NCBI GenBank assembly: GCA_022822125.1
Contig: JAJECF010000121.1
Location: 1 to 50,735, forward strand
DNA from: Alphaproteobacteria bacterium
Lineage (GTDB): Bacteria > Pseudomonadota > Alphaproteobacteria > Bin95
DNA length: 50,735 bases
Reading direction: 5' to 3'
Shown: positions 1-8,407 of the stretch, one piece after another
Layout of the letters: each line of letters starts with the position of its first letter
Position numbering within the stretch: position 1 is the first letter of the stretch
The notes under the pieces: generated by a model
Told to the model about the DNA's origin: nothing
The model's database searches: none
Seen by the model: only the letters and a program-made list of their open reading frames with translations
Program-made: the position numbers and the translations under genes

Positions 1-228
1 TGGGTGGAGATCGCCGGGCCCGGGGGACGGGTGGAACGGTCGGAAACCCTCAATCCCTCCGGTGCACCCGGCCATCCCGGCCGCGAGGCGGCACTGTTTT
101 CCAAGTACGACGCCCTTGCCTCGGATGCCGTGGGCGAAGCGGCAGCCGAGCGGTTGAAGACCGTTCTGATGGAACTCCACCGGCACGATGCGGCAACACT
201 CGTCGCGGCGCCCATGGAGGCGGCATGA
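1..228 (+). CDS. MmgE/PrpD family protein, C-terminal fragment
   Basis: The gene enters from the left edge, so its start is not visible; the last 75 codons run in frame from base 1 to TGA at 226-228. The visible part has a short polar segment ending in a conserved-looking 'GAPGHPGREAALFSKYDALA', then a helix and an HDAATL-type tail. This resembles the end of the MmgE/PrpD (2-methylcitrate dehydratase-like) fold, where a 'kG.p.nP.s..el..Kf..la' segment precedes a last helix. The stop overlaps the next start (ATGA at 225-228), so the two genes are probably cotranslated. The family call rests on the tail only and is tentative; a different enzyme is possible. Confidence 0.45.
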   Translation, partial: WVEIAGPGGRVERSETLNPSGAPGHPGREAALFSKYDALASDAVGEAAAERLKTVLMELHRHDAATLVAAPMEAA

Positions 229-725
229 CGTCTTTGAGTCCCGCTACCCCGAAAGACCTTTTCGCCCGGTTCGACCAGCTGGGCATCGCCCATAGCACCG
301 TCTGCCATGAACCGGTGTTCACGGTGGACGAAAATCGGGAATTGCGCGGTAGTATCACCGGCGGCCATTGCAAGAACCTGTTCCTGAAGAACCGGAAGAA
401 TGCCTACTGGCTGGTCGTCTGCCTGGAGGATGCCAGGATCGACCTGAAGGAGCTTGGCGGGCGCATCGGCGCGGGACGGCCTTCCTTCGGCTCGGCAGAG
501 CGCCTCATGGAAGTGCTGGGCATCCTGCCTGGCGCCGTCACGCCCTTCGCCCTCATCAATGATCGCGAACAGCGCGTAAAACCGGTGCTGCAGGCCCGGA
601 TGCTCGAAATCTCACCGCTCAACTACCACCCACTCAGGAACGACCGCACCACCGCCATCGCCCCGGAAGACCTCGTGCGGTTTATAGAAAACTGCGGACA
701 TAGTCCTGTTGTTATTGACTTTTGA
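225..725 (+). CDS. Prolyl-tRNA editing protein (YbaK/ProXp-ala-like aminoacyl-tRNA deacylase)
   Basis: A free-standing trans-editing domain of 166 residues, the usual length for this family, which hydrolyses mischarged aminoacyl-tRNA (Ala-tRNA(Pro) for the ProXp-ala members) in the cytoplasm. The core is visible as HEPVFTVDE (about 28-36), then GGHCKNLFLKNRK (47-59), in which K50 corresponds to the conserved lysine of ProXp-ala, and GRPSFGSAERLMEVLGI (about 83-99). The C-terminal half keeps PGAVTPFALIND and the LNYHPLRND segment before the terminal helix. It starts inside the stop of the preceding gene by an ATGA overlap. Family assignment is firm; the exact aminoacyl specificity is inferred. 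Confidence 0.9.
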   Translation: MTSLSPATPKDLFARFDQLGIAHSTVCHEPVFTVDENRELRGSITGGHCKNLFLKNRKNAYWLVVCLEDARIDLKELGGRIGAGRPSFGSAERLMEVLGILPGAVTPFALINDREQRVKPVLQARMLEISPLNYHPLRNDRTTAIAPEDLVRFIENCGHSPVVIDF

Positions 726-900
726 GAGGTTTCGTTCCGCCCCGGACGGCAGGCGAGGCGGGCGAGGCGACTTATCGACGCTGCGCTCTCGCCAAAAGGT
801 TGCCGTTGGCTCTAGAATGTGTGCATCCGAAGGCGGCCGACCGGTCCCACGGTTCTGGCCGGGGTCTTTTTGCGCGACCATGCGAGATTGAGGAGGAAGG

Positions 901-1767
901 ATGTACGCACCGAGTTTCGCTGCGCCCACGACGGTGGCCGAAGCGGTGCAGTTGCTGGCGAACGCAAGTGGCGTCGCCAGGGTGCTGGCGGGGGGCACAG
1001 ACCTCCTTGTCCAATTGCGTTCAGGCATTCTGAAGCCGGACCTGATCGTCGATACCAAGCGGATTCCCGAACTCAGGACGATTACGACCGAGGGCGGCGG
1101 CTACCGGATCGGCGCGTCCGTCTCCGGCGCCGAAGCGGGCGAGCACGCCACGCTGTCCAGGGACTGGCCGGGCATCGTCGAAGCGGTCGAATTGATCGGC
1201 TCGACGCAGATCCAGGGCCGCGCTTCCTTCGTCGGCAATCTCTGCAACGCCTCGCCGGCTGCGGATTCCGTGCCGGCGCTGATCGCGGCAGGCGCGACGG
1301 TCGTCATAGCCGGGCCGAACGGGGAGCGTGAGGTTCCGGTCGAAGAGGTCCCGACCGGGCCGGGAAGCACATCGCTCGCCAAGGGCGAGATGGTGGTCGC
1401 GGTCAAGCTGCCGCCAAAGCCGGCGCGCACGGGCGACGCCTATCTGCGCTTCATTCCGCGCACGGAAATGGACATCGCCGTGGTCGGCGCCGGCGTCTGC
1501 GTGACGCTGGATGAGGACGGCACCTGCACAGCGGCGAAAGTGTCGCTCGGGGCCGTCGCGCCGACCGTGCTGGTCGTTCCCGATGCGGCTGCGGCGCTGG
1601 TCGGCAGCAAGCTCGACGATGCGGCTCTCGCCGCGCTCGACGCTGCCGCGCGGGCCGCCTGCAAGCCGATCGACGACAAGCGCGGCACCATCGAATACCG
1701 CACCAAGGTCGCAGGCGTGCTGGCGCGCCGCGCGGCCGCCACTGCCTTCAAGCGCGCGGGAGCCTGA
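901..1767 (+). CDS. Molybdenum hydroxylase FAD-binding subunit (CoxM/XdhB-like)
   Basis: This is the medium subunit of a three-subunit xanthine oxidase-family enzyme; it binds FAD and passes electrons from the Fe-S subunit to an acceptor. The 288 residues match the usual length. The FAD pyrophosphate loop AGGTDLL lies at about 30-36 and the second FAD motif SFVGNLCNASPAADS at about 109-123, followed by a CO_deh_flav_C-type domain. A strong Shine-Dalgarno GAGGAGGAAG sits immediately upstream (890-899). It begins an operon with the Fe-S subunit (10 nt downstream), the Mo subunit and a MoaD-like gene, the M-S-L order known from cox operons. Substrate is not evident from this subunit. Confidence 0.9.
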   Translation: MYAPSFAAPTTVAEAVQLLANASGVARVLAGGTDLLVQLRSGILKPDLIVDTKRIPELRTITTEGGGYRIGASVSGAEAGEHATLSRDWPGIVEAVELIGSTQIQGRASFVGNLCNASPAADSVPALIAAGATVVIAGPNGEREVPVEEVPTGPGSTSLAKGEMVVAVKLPPKPARTGDAYLRFIPRTEMDIAVVGAGVCVTLDEDGTCTAAKVSLGAVAPTVLVVPDAAAALVGSKLDDAALAALDAAARAACKPIDDKRGTIEYRTKVAGVLARRAAATAFKRAGA

Positions 1768-1776
1768 GCCGAAACC

Positions 1777-2256
1777 ATGGCGAAACATCACATTTCCACC
1801 ACGATCAACGGCGAGCCGGTCGAGTTCCTCTGCAATACCGAGCAGACCATGCTCGACGTGCTGCGTGACGAGCTTCACCTGACCGGCACCAAGGAAGGCT
1901 GCGCCACAGGGGACTGCGGCGCCTGCTCGATCACGGTCGACGGCCGCCTCGTCTGTTCCTGCCTGATGCTGGGCGTCGAGGCCGAGGGCCACGCCATCCA
2001 GACCATCGAGGGCATGGCCGATGGGGACCAGTTGCACCCGCTGCAGCAGAAGTTCCTGGAATATGCCGCGCTGCAATGCGGCATCTGCACGCCGGGCTTC
2101 CTCGTCGCATCCAGGGCGCTGCTGGAGCGCAACCCGAATCCCACCGAGGAGGAGGCGCGCTACTGGCTCGCCGGCAATCTCTGCCGCTGCACCGGCTACG
2201 ACAAAATCATCCGCGCCGTGCTCGACACGGCCGCCGACATGAGAGGAGCATCCTGA
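1777..2256 (+). CDS. Molybdenum hydroxylase [2Fe-2S] subunit (CoxS-like)
   Basis: The small electron-transfer subunit, 159 residues. The plant-type [2Fe-2S] domain is seen as GCATGDCGAC (C42, C47, C50) with C60/C62 completing the cluster; the helical second-cluster domain has CGIC at 101-104 and CRC at 136-138 in the family pattern LCRCTGYDKI. All eight ligands expected for two clusters are present. It accepts electrons from the molybdenum site of the downstream large subunit and passes them to FAD in the upstream subunit. It follows the FAD gene by 9 nt and precedes the Mo subunit by 1 nt. Confidence 0.95.
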   Translation: MAKHHISTTINGEPVEFLCNTEQTMLDVLRDELHLTGTKEGCATGDCGACSITVDGRLVCSCLMLGVEAEGHAIQTIEGMADGDQLHPLQQKFLEYAALQCGICTPGFLVASRALLERNPNPTEEEARYWLAGNLCRCTGYDKIIRAVLDTAADMRGAS

Positions 2257-2257
2257 C

Positions 2258-4540
2258 ATGGCGCCCGACGGAACCCCCGATCTCAAGGTCGTCGGCACCA
2301 GGCCGATCCGCCCGGACGGCGTGGACAAGGTTACCGGCCGCGCCCAGTTCGGGGCCGATTTCCAGCTTCCCGGCCAGCTTGTGGGCAAGGTGCTGCGCAG
2401 CCCGCACGCCCATGCCCGCATCCGGTCCATCGACATCTCGAAGGCGGAGGCGATCCCGGGCGTCAAGGCGGTGATGACCGCCGCCGACATGCCCGACATT
2501 CCCAGCGAGGAAGCCTTTGTCGGCGAAGGCCCGGCGAATTTCCGCGACATGTCCGGCAATACCATGGCGCGCGACAAGGTCCTCTATGACGGCCATGCCG
2601 TCGCCGCTGTCGCCGCCACCGGCGCCGCCGCCGCCGATGCCGCGCTCGCGGCCATCGAGGTGGATTACGAGGTGCTGCCGCATGTCATCGAGGTCGAGGA
2701 CGCGATGGTGGAAGGCGCGCCGGTCCTCCACGACGACATGTTCACTTCCGGCGTCGACCCCAAGCCGACGACGCCCTCCAATGTCGCCAAGCGCATGGTC
2801 TTCGAGTTGGGCGATGTGGACGCGGCGTTCGAGAAAGCGGACATCGTCATCGAGCGCAAGTACAAGACGGCGCCGGTCCACCAGGGCTATATCGAGCCGC
2901 ATGCCTGCGTGGCGCAATATGCCGCGGACGGACAGGTGCAGATCTACTGCTCCAGCCAGGGCCAGTTCATGGTCCGCGCCTATGTCGCCAAGCTGCTCGG
3001 CATCGACATTTCCGAAATCCGTGTGACACCGCTTGAGATCGGCGGCGGCTTCGGCGGCAAGACGCTGGTCTATCTGGAGCCGCTGGCGGTCGTGCTGTCG
3101 CGGAAATCCGGGCGGCCGGTCAAGATGACGATGACCCGCGAAGAGGTGTTCCGCGGCTCCGGCCCGACCTCGGGCGGCACGGTCTGGGTCAAGATCGGCG
3201 CCAAGCGCGACGGCACCATCGTCGCGGGCGACGCCGTGCTGAAGTTCCAGGCCGGCGCCTATGCCGGCTCGCCCGTCGGCCCCGGCTGCATGACCGCGTT
3301 CGCGGTGTACGACCTCCAGGACGTGCGCATCACCGGCTATGACGTGGTGACCAACCGTCCCAAGGTCGCCGCCTACCGGGCGCCCGGCGCGCCGATCTCG
3401 AATTTCGGCGTCGAAAGCGCGGTGGATGAGCTTGCGCGCGAGCTCGACATGGACCCGGTCGAACTCCGGCTCATGAATGCAGCCAAGAAGGGCACCAAGG
3501 CCGCCTACGGCCCGACCTTCGGCGATATCGGCTGCGTCGAGACGCTGGAGGCGGTGAAGGACCATCCGAACTACAAGGTTCCGCTCGGGCCGAACCAGGG
3601 CCGCGGCGTCGCCTCGGGCTTCTGGTTCAATATCGGCGGCGAGTCCTCCGCGACCGTCAACATCAATGAGGACGGCACGGCGGTGGTCGCCACCGGCAAT
3701 CCGGATATCGGCGGCTCCCGCGCCTCCATGGCGATGATGGCCGCGGAAGTGCTCGGCATCGATGTGGAGCGCGTCCGCCCGATCGTCGCGGACACGAGTT
3801 CGGTCGGCTACTGCTTCCTGACGGGCGGCAGCCGCGTCACCTTCGCCACCGGCATGGCCGTGGTGGAGGCGTCCAAGGCCGTGGTGAACGAGCTGAAGGC
3901 GCGCGCCGCCAAGACCTGGGACATCCCGGTCGAGGCGGTCGAGTGGCAGGACGGACAGGCTGTGCCCGCCGGCAGCAATGCGGGCGATTTCGAGCCGCTG
4001 TCGCTTGAGGATATCGCCGCCAGGTCGGGCCGCACCGGCGGGCCGATCGCCAGTACCTCCTCGCTCAACGCCCAGGGCGCGGGCCCCGGCTTCGGCACGC
4101 ATCTGGTCGATGTCGAGGTGGACCGGGAGACCGGCCATGTGAAGGTGCTGCGCTATCTGGCGACGCAGGACGCCGGCCGCGCCATCCACCCCTCCTATGT
4201 CGAGGGCCAGATTCAGGGCGGCGCGGTGCAGGGCATCGGCTGGGCCTTGAACGAGGAATATATCTACGACGAGCAGGGCCGGCTGGAGAATCCGGGCTTC
4301 CTCGACTACCGCATCCCGGTCGCTTCGGACCTGCCGATGATCGACACGGTTGTGGTCGAGGTGCCGAATCCGCGCCATCCCTACGGCGCGCGCGGCGTCG
4401 GCGAGGTGCCGATCGTGCCGCCCATGGCCGCGATGGCGAACGCCATCCAGGATGCCATCGGCATCCGGCTGACAGAGCTGCCCATGTCGCCGCCCAAGGT
4501 GCGCAAGGCAGTGGACGAGCAGGCGGCGGCGGAGGAATAG
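2258..4540 (+). CDS. Molybdenum hydroxylase large (molybdopterin cytosine dinucleotide) subunit
   Basis: The 760-residue catalytic subunit of a xanthine oxidase-family hydroxylase. Visible features are the N-terminal hammerhead (IRPDGVDKVTGRAQFGADF), the GGGFGGK cofactor loop near residues 262-268, an active-site loop AYRAPG at 372-377, and the catalytic base glutamate E716 in GARGVGEVP. The active-site loop is neither the AYXCSFR of form I CO dehydrogenase nor the AYRGAGR of form II, so despite the cox-like M-S-L order this is unlikely to oxidise CO. An aldehyde, purine or aromatic N-heterocycle hydroxylase is more plausible. Substrate unknown. A MoaD-like gene follows after 7 nt. Confidence 0.93.
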   Translation: MAPDGTPDLKVVGTRPIRPDGVDKVTGRAQFGADFQLPGQLVGKVLRSPHAHARIRSIDISKAEAIPGVKAVMTAADMPDIPSEEAFVGEGPANFRDMSGNTMARDKVLYDGHAVAAVAATGAAAADAALAAIEVDYEVLPHVIEVEDAMVEGAPVLHDDMFTSGVDPKPTTPSNVAKRMVFELGDVDAAFEKADIVIERKYKTAPVHQGYIEPHACVAQYAADGQVQIYCSSQGQFMVRAYVAKLLGIDISEIRVTPLEIGGGFGGKTLVYLEPLAVVLSRKSGRPVKMTMTREEVFRGSGPTSGGTVWVKIGAKRDGTIVAGDAVLKFQAGAYAGSPVGPGCMTAFAVYDLQDVRITGYDVVTNRPKVAAYRAPGAPISNFGVESAVDELARELDMDPVELRLMNAAKKGTKAAYGPTFGDIGCVETLEAVKDHPNYKVPLGPNQGRGVASGFWFNIGGESSATVNINEDGTAVVATGNPDIGGSRASMAMMAAEVLGIDVERVRPIVADTSSVGYCFLTGGSRVTFATGMAVVEASKAVVNELKARAAKTWDIPVEAVEWQDGQAVPAGSNAGDFEPLSLEDIAARSGRTGGPIASTSSLNAQGAGPGFGTHLVDVEVDRETGHVKVLRYLATQDAGRAIHPSYVEGQIQGGAVQGIGWALNEEYIYDEQGRLENPGFLDYRIPVASDLPMIDTVVVEVPNPRHPYGARGVGEVPIVPPMAAMANAIQDAIGIRLTELPMSPPKVRKAVDEQAAAEE

Positions 4541-4547
4541 CCCCGCC

Positions 4548-4796
4548 TTGGCGCGCATCGTCCTGACCCACTCGGCCTGCCGTCAATACACAGGCGGCAT
4601 GGCCGAGCTGGAGTCGGACGCAGCCAGCATAAGAGCCCTGGTCCGGGACCTGGAAACGCGCTTTCCGGGCCTCGGCCGCCAGGTCGAGGAAAGCATGGCC
4701 GTCGCCATAGACGGCGTGATGTACCAGGACGACCTGACAGCGCCGATTCCCGAAGGCGCCGAAGTCTATCTCCTCCCCCGCATCGGCGGGGGGTGA
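4548..4796 (+). CDS. MoaD/ThiS-family sulfur carrier protein
   Basis: An 82-residue beta-grasp protein ending in RIGGG, the C-terminal di-glycine that is adenylated and thiocarboxylated in MoaD/ThiS proteins. The central pattern (IRALVRDLETRFPGL, then VAIDGVMYQDDL and PEGAEVYLLP) is typical of MoaD. It begins at TTG 4548, 7 nt after the molybdenum subunit stop; no better ATG exists upstream. Its place as fourth gene of a molybdenum hydroxylase operon suggests a dedicated sulfur donor for molybdopterin or for the sulfido ligand, but no partner MoaE, MoeB or XdhC is present nearby. The family call is firm, the dedicated role is inference. Confidence 0.85.
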   Translation: MARIVLTHSACRQYTGGMAELESDAASIRALVRDLETRFPGLGRQVEESMAVAIDGVMYQDDLTAPIPEGAEVYLLPRIGGG

Positions 4797-4821
4797 AAGA
4801 CGCCGGGGGACTCGACTCCGC

Positions 4822-6060
4822 CTATCCGGAGACCGTCTCATCCTCCGCCGCCAGCGCCGCGTTCCATAGCTCCTCCGTCACGATGTCCAGCGTCCAGGGG
4901 CGCATGACGGCGGCGGCGCGGGCGTCGCGGAGGTGGCGTTCGAGCGGGAAGCGTTTCAGGATCGCGCGGCCGCCGCAGACCCGCATCGCGAGCGAGGTGG
5001 CCTCCACCGCATTGCGCTGCACCGTAGCGTGGGCGGCGCGGGCGCGCTGGCGGGTCTCCGGCGTCGGCGGCAGCTTCGCCTCCGAAACCGCGTGGTAGAA
5101 AAGCGAGCGCGACGCTTCGACCTTCAGCACCATGTCGGCGACGGCATGGCTGGTCGCGGCGGCGACCTCCGCACGGCCGGGCGCGCCCTCCAGATCGCCG
5201 CGGAGATAGGCAAGCGCGGTCTCGCAGGCTTCGACCATGAGGCCGAGAAAGGTGGCGGAGAAGGTCATCCGCCCGTGCGAGGCGTTCAGATAGAGGCCGC
5301 CGAAAATGCCGGGCGGCAGGATGTCGCCGCTGTCCGGCACGAACACGTCCTTCAGGCGCATCTCGCGGCTGACCGTGGCGCGCATGCCGATCGGGTCCCA
5401 TTCCCCCTCGAAGGTCACGCCCTCGGCATCGCGCGGCACCTTGAGGTAGAGTGTGCGCTCCAGCCAGGCCATGTCCCCCTCGCCCACCAGGATCGCCGGC
5501 GTCGCGAAATAGTCCGCGGCGCCGGAAAGCGAGACGAAGAACTTGCGCCCCGTCACCCGGTAGCCGCCCTCGACCTTCCGCGCCTCGGTGCCGAAACGCC
5601 TGCCGCCGACGCTGAACGCCGTGTCGGTCTCGCCCTGCTCCACCGGCTCGCTGTGCGGCTGGCCGTAGAAGACGCCCTCCTCCACCACCTCGCGGAATTT
5701 CTCCGCCCGCAGGCGTTCGTGGCGGGCGCGCTTCTCCTCCGGCATGTCGTAGCGGTCCGCCATCTCGCCCATCATCATCATGGTGAGGCAGTGCATGTTC
5801 CAGGTGAGCGCCGTGGAGGCGTTGCCGCGCGCAATCTGCTCCGCGACCAGGCAATAGGTCTCGAAATCCGCGCCGAGTCCGCCATGTTCTTCCGGCACGC
5901 AGAGCGCCAGCAGGCCCTCTTCCTTCAGGTCGTCGTAATCGGCGAACGGAAAGGCCGCCTCGCGGTCCAGAGCGGCGGCGCGCGGCGCAAAGCGCTCTCT
6001 CGCCAGGCGGCGCGCTTTCCCGACCAGGTCCTGCTGAAACGGCGTCAAACGCATATCCAT
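4822..6060 (-). CDS. Acyl-CoA dehydrogenase-fold flavoprotein
   Basis: A 412-residue protein with the acyl-CoA dehydrogenase three-domain layout: N-terminal helices (LTPFQQDLVGKARRLARERF), middle beta domain with KVEGGYRVTGRKFFVSLSG near 170-188, and a C-terminal helical bundle ending in a CGGRAILKRFPLERHLRDAR segment. The usual EGTxxxQ motif that carries the catalytic glutamate in many family members is not visible; the corresponding region reads MRPWTLDIVTEELW. It may therefore be a divergent dehydrogenase or one of the FMN-dependent monooxygenases that share this fold. It converges on the MoaD-like gene (25 nt apart) and diverges from pyrB. An alternative start is M3. Confidence 0.85.
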   Translation of the reverse strand: MDMRLTPFQQDLVGKARRLARERFAPRAAALDREAAFPFADYDDLKEEGLLALCVPEEHGGLGADFETYCLVAEQIARGNASTALTWNMHCLTMMMMGEMADRYDMPEEKRARHERLRAEKFREVVEEGVFYGQPHSEPVEQGETDTAFSVGGRRFGTEARKVEGGYRVTGRKFFVSLSGAADYFATPAILVGEGDMAWLERTLYLKVPRDAEGVTFEGEWDPIGMRATVSREMRLKDVFVPDSGDILPPGIFGGLYLNASHGRMTFSATFLGLMVEACETALAYLRGDLEGAPGRAEVAAATSHAVADMVLKVEASRSLFYHAVSEAKLPPTPETRQRARAAHATVQRNAVEATSLAMRVCGGRAILKRFPLERHLRDARAAAVMRPWTLDIVTEELWNAALAAEDETVSG

Positions 6061-6152
6061 GAGGCCGGCGCCTCCCGCTCTCGCGATTCATCCACAGCCC
6101 GGGACGGGCGGCCCCTTGATCGCCGGACGAATCCCCCGCACAAAGCCGCTTT

Positions 6153-7118
6153 ATGGCCGATGTTGCTCCATACAGCTACCCGCATCGTCATCTCCTGGGC
6201 ATAGAGGGCCTTGCGCCCGGCGAGATTTCGGCGCTGCTGGACCTTTCGGAAAGTTATGTCGAGCAGAGCCGGCGCGACGACAAGAAGGTGGCGGTGCTGA
6301 AGGGGCGCACCGTTATAAATGTCTTCTTCGAGACCTCGACGCGCACGCGCACGAGTTTCGAACTGGCGGGCAAGCGGCTCGGCGCCGATGTCATCAACAT
6401 CTCGCCCGACATCAGCGCCATCAAGAAGGGCGAGACGCTGCTCGACACGGCGCTGACGCTCAACGCCATGCGCCCGGACCTGCTTGTGGTCCGCCATCCG
6501 CAGTCGGGCGCCGTACACCTGCTGGCGGAGAAGGTGGACGGAGCGGTCATCAATGCCGGCGACGGCTGGCACGAGCATCCGACCCAGGCCCTGCTCGACG
6601 CGCTGACCATCCGGCGGCGGTTGGGCGGCCTTTCCGGCCTCACGGTCGCGATTTGCGGCGACGTCATGCACAGCCGGGTCGCACGCTCGAACATCCACCT
6701 CTTCAACGTCATGGGCGCGCGGGTGCGGGTCGTGGCGCCGCCGACCCTGCTGCCGGCGGAGACGGACCGCTTCGGTGTCGAGGTCTTCCATGACATGCGC
6801 GCCGGCCTCGACGGGGTGGATATCGTGATGATGCTGCGCCTCCAGACGGAGCGGATGCAGGGCAGCTTCGTGCCGTCGGTGCGGGAGTATTTCCACTTCT
6901 TCGGCCTCGACGCCCGCAAGCTGGCGGCCGCGCGGCCGGATGCGCTGGTGATGCATCCGGGGCCGATGAACCGGGGCGTGGAAATCGACAGCGACGTCGC
7001 CGACGACATTCACCGCTCGCTGATCCAGGAGCAGGTGGAGATGGGCGTCGCCGTGCGTATGGCCTGTCTGGACCTCCTGACCCGCAAGCTGCAATCGAAC
7101 CGCGCCGAGGCGGCGTGA
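6153..7118 (+). CDS. pyrB: Aspartate carbamoyltransferase catalytic chain
   Basis: Catalyses carbamoyl phosphate + L-aspartate to N-carbamoyl-aspartate, the committed step of pyrimidine synthesis, in the cytosol. The 321 residues carry the carbamoyl phosphate loop [19 protein letters not shown] (about 54-72), the HPTQALLD motif near 146-153, and the aspartate-side [18 protein letters not shown] near the C terminus. The following pyrC starts with GTG inside the last codons (7115 against 7118), giving a GTGA overlap. No regulatory pyrI is present; in several bacteria an inactive PyrC homologue instead forms a complex with PyrB, and the neighbouring gene is a candidate for that role. Confidence 0.96.
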   Translation: MADVAPYSYPHRHLLGIEGLAPGEISALLDLSESYVEQSRRDDKKVAVLKGRTVINVFFETSTRTRTSFELAGKRLGADVINISPDISAIKKGETLLDTALTLNAMRPDLLVVRHPQSGAVHLLAEKVDGAVINAGDGWHEHPTQALLDALTIRRRLGGLSGLTVAICGDVMHSRVARSNIHLFNVMGARVRVVAPPTLLPAETDRFGVEVFHDMRAGLDGVDIVMMLRLQTERMQGSFVPSVREYFHFFGLDARKLAAARPDALVMHPGPMNRGVEIDSDVADDIHRSLIQEQVEMGVAVRMACLDLLTRKLQSNRAEAA

Positions 7119-8407
7119 CAAAGCGCACAGCCCTGATCAACGCCCGGCTTCTGGACCCGGCATCGCGGCTGGACGGGCCGGGCGGCGTGCTGATCGAAGA
7201 CGGGCGGATCGCCGCAATCGGCCCGGAAGTCGCCGCCGGTTCGATTCCGGAGGACGCTGCCGTCATGGATTGCGGCGGCGCTTGCGCGGCGCCCGGGCTG
7301 GTCGATATGCGCGTGCAACTGGGCGAGCCCGGCGGCGAGCACAAGGAGACCATCGACAGCGGCAGCCTGGCGGCGGCGGCCGGCGGCGTCACGGCCGTCG
7401 TGGCCCTGCCCAACACCGCGCCGGTCATCGACGATGTGAATGTCGTGGAGTTCATCGCCCGGCGCGCGCGCGAAGTCAGGCGGGTCAAGGTGTTCGCCTA
7501 CGGGGCCCTTACCCGCGGCCTCAAGGGCGAGCAGCTTACAGAGATCGGCATGTTGAAGGATGCGGGCGCGCTTGCCTTCACGGACGGGCTGCGCGCTGTC
7601 TCCAGCGCCCGCGTCATGCGCCGGGCGCTTTCCTATGCGCAGGCCTTCGACGCGCTCATCGTGCAGCATCCGGAAGAGCCCGAACTGGCGCGGGGCGGCG
7701 CGATGACCGAAGGCGAGATCGCGACCCGCCTCGGCCTGCCTGGCATCCCGGCCGTTGCGGAGGCGATCATGATCGACCGGGACCTGCGCCTGGTCTCCCT
7801 GACCGGCGGGCGCTACCACGCCGCCCATGTCACCACCGCCGAGGGACTGGCGCTCGTCCGCCGCGCCAAGCGCGAGGGCTGGCGCGTCACTTGCGACACG
7901 GCCCCGCATTATTTCGCGCTCAACGAAACCTCGATCGGCGAATACCGGACCTTCGGCAAGGTCTCGCCGCCGCTGCGCTCCGAGGCGGACCGGCGCGCCG
8001 TGGTGGAAGGGCTCGCGGACGGCACCATCGACGCGATTGCGAGCGACCACGATCCGCAGGACCAGGAATCGAAGCGCCTGCCCTTCGGCGATGCGGAACC
8101 CGGCATTGTCGGGCTGGAAAGCCTCTTGCCGCTCTCTTTGGAGCTCTACCACAACGGCCATATGCCGCTGCTCGACGTGCTGGAGAAGCTGACCTGCGCC
8201 CCGGCGGACCTGCTGGGCCTGCCGCTCGGGCGCCTCGCGCCGGGCCGGGCGGGCGATGTCGTGGTGTTCGACCCGGACATTCCGGCGCGCATCCATGTCG
8301 ACGGCTTCCGCAGCAAGTCCAAGAATTCGCCCTTCGACCGCCGGCCGGTCCAGGGCCGGGTGCTGCGAACGGTGGTGGACGGGCGCACGGTGTTCGAGGC
8401 CGGCTGA
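7115..8407 (+). CDS. pyrC: Dihydroorotase-like protein lacking the HxH metal motif (PyrC/PyrX-type)
   Basis: A 430-residue class I dihydroorotase homologue translated from a GTG that overlaps the pyrB stop. The amidohydrolase fold is clear, with [14 protein letters not shown] at 60-73, [16 protein letters not shown], and a late [12 protein letters not shown]. The canonical first metal site D-x-H-x-H reads D64-M-R66-V-Q68, so both histidines are replaced, while later histidine and aspartate positions are retained. Such degenerate copies are known in other bacteria as non-catalytic PyrC' partners needed for PyrB assembly. Whether this copy retains any dihydroorotase activity cannot be told from sequence; a second, active pyrC would be expected elsewhere. 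Confidence 0.9.
   Translation: MTKRTALINARLLDPASRLDGPGGVLIEDGRIAAIGPEVAAGSIPEDAAVMDCGGACAAPGLVDMRVQLGEPGGEHKETIDSGSLAAAAGGVTAVVALPNTAPVIDDVNVVEFIARRAREVRRVKVFAYGALTRGLKGEQLTEIGMLKDAGALAFTDGLRAVSSARVMRRALSYAQAFDALIVQHPEEPELARGGAMTEGEIATRLGLPGIPAVAEAIMIDRDLRLVSLTGGRYHAAHVTTAEGLALVRRAKREGWRVTCDTAPHYFALNETSIGEYRTFGKVSPPLRSEADRRAVVEGLADGTIDAIASDHDPQDQESKRLPFGDAEPGIVGLESLLPLSLELYHNGHMPLLDVLEKLTCAPADLLGLPLGRLAPGRAGDVVVFDPDIPARIHVDGFRSKSKNSPFDRRPVQGRVLRTVVDGRTVFEAG

Noticed and set aside
901..4540. Aerobic carbon monoxide dehydrogenase
   Set aside because: The active-site loop AYRAPG does not match the form I or form II CO dehydrogenase motif.
2207..4558. 783-codon open frame on the minus strand opposite the molybdenum subunit gene
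   Set aside because: It is antisense to a gene with clear family motifs. Its product is rich in Arg, His, Gly and Asp as expected from antisense reading of GC-rich codons, with no domain visible.
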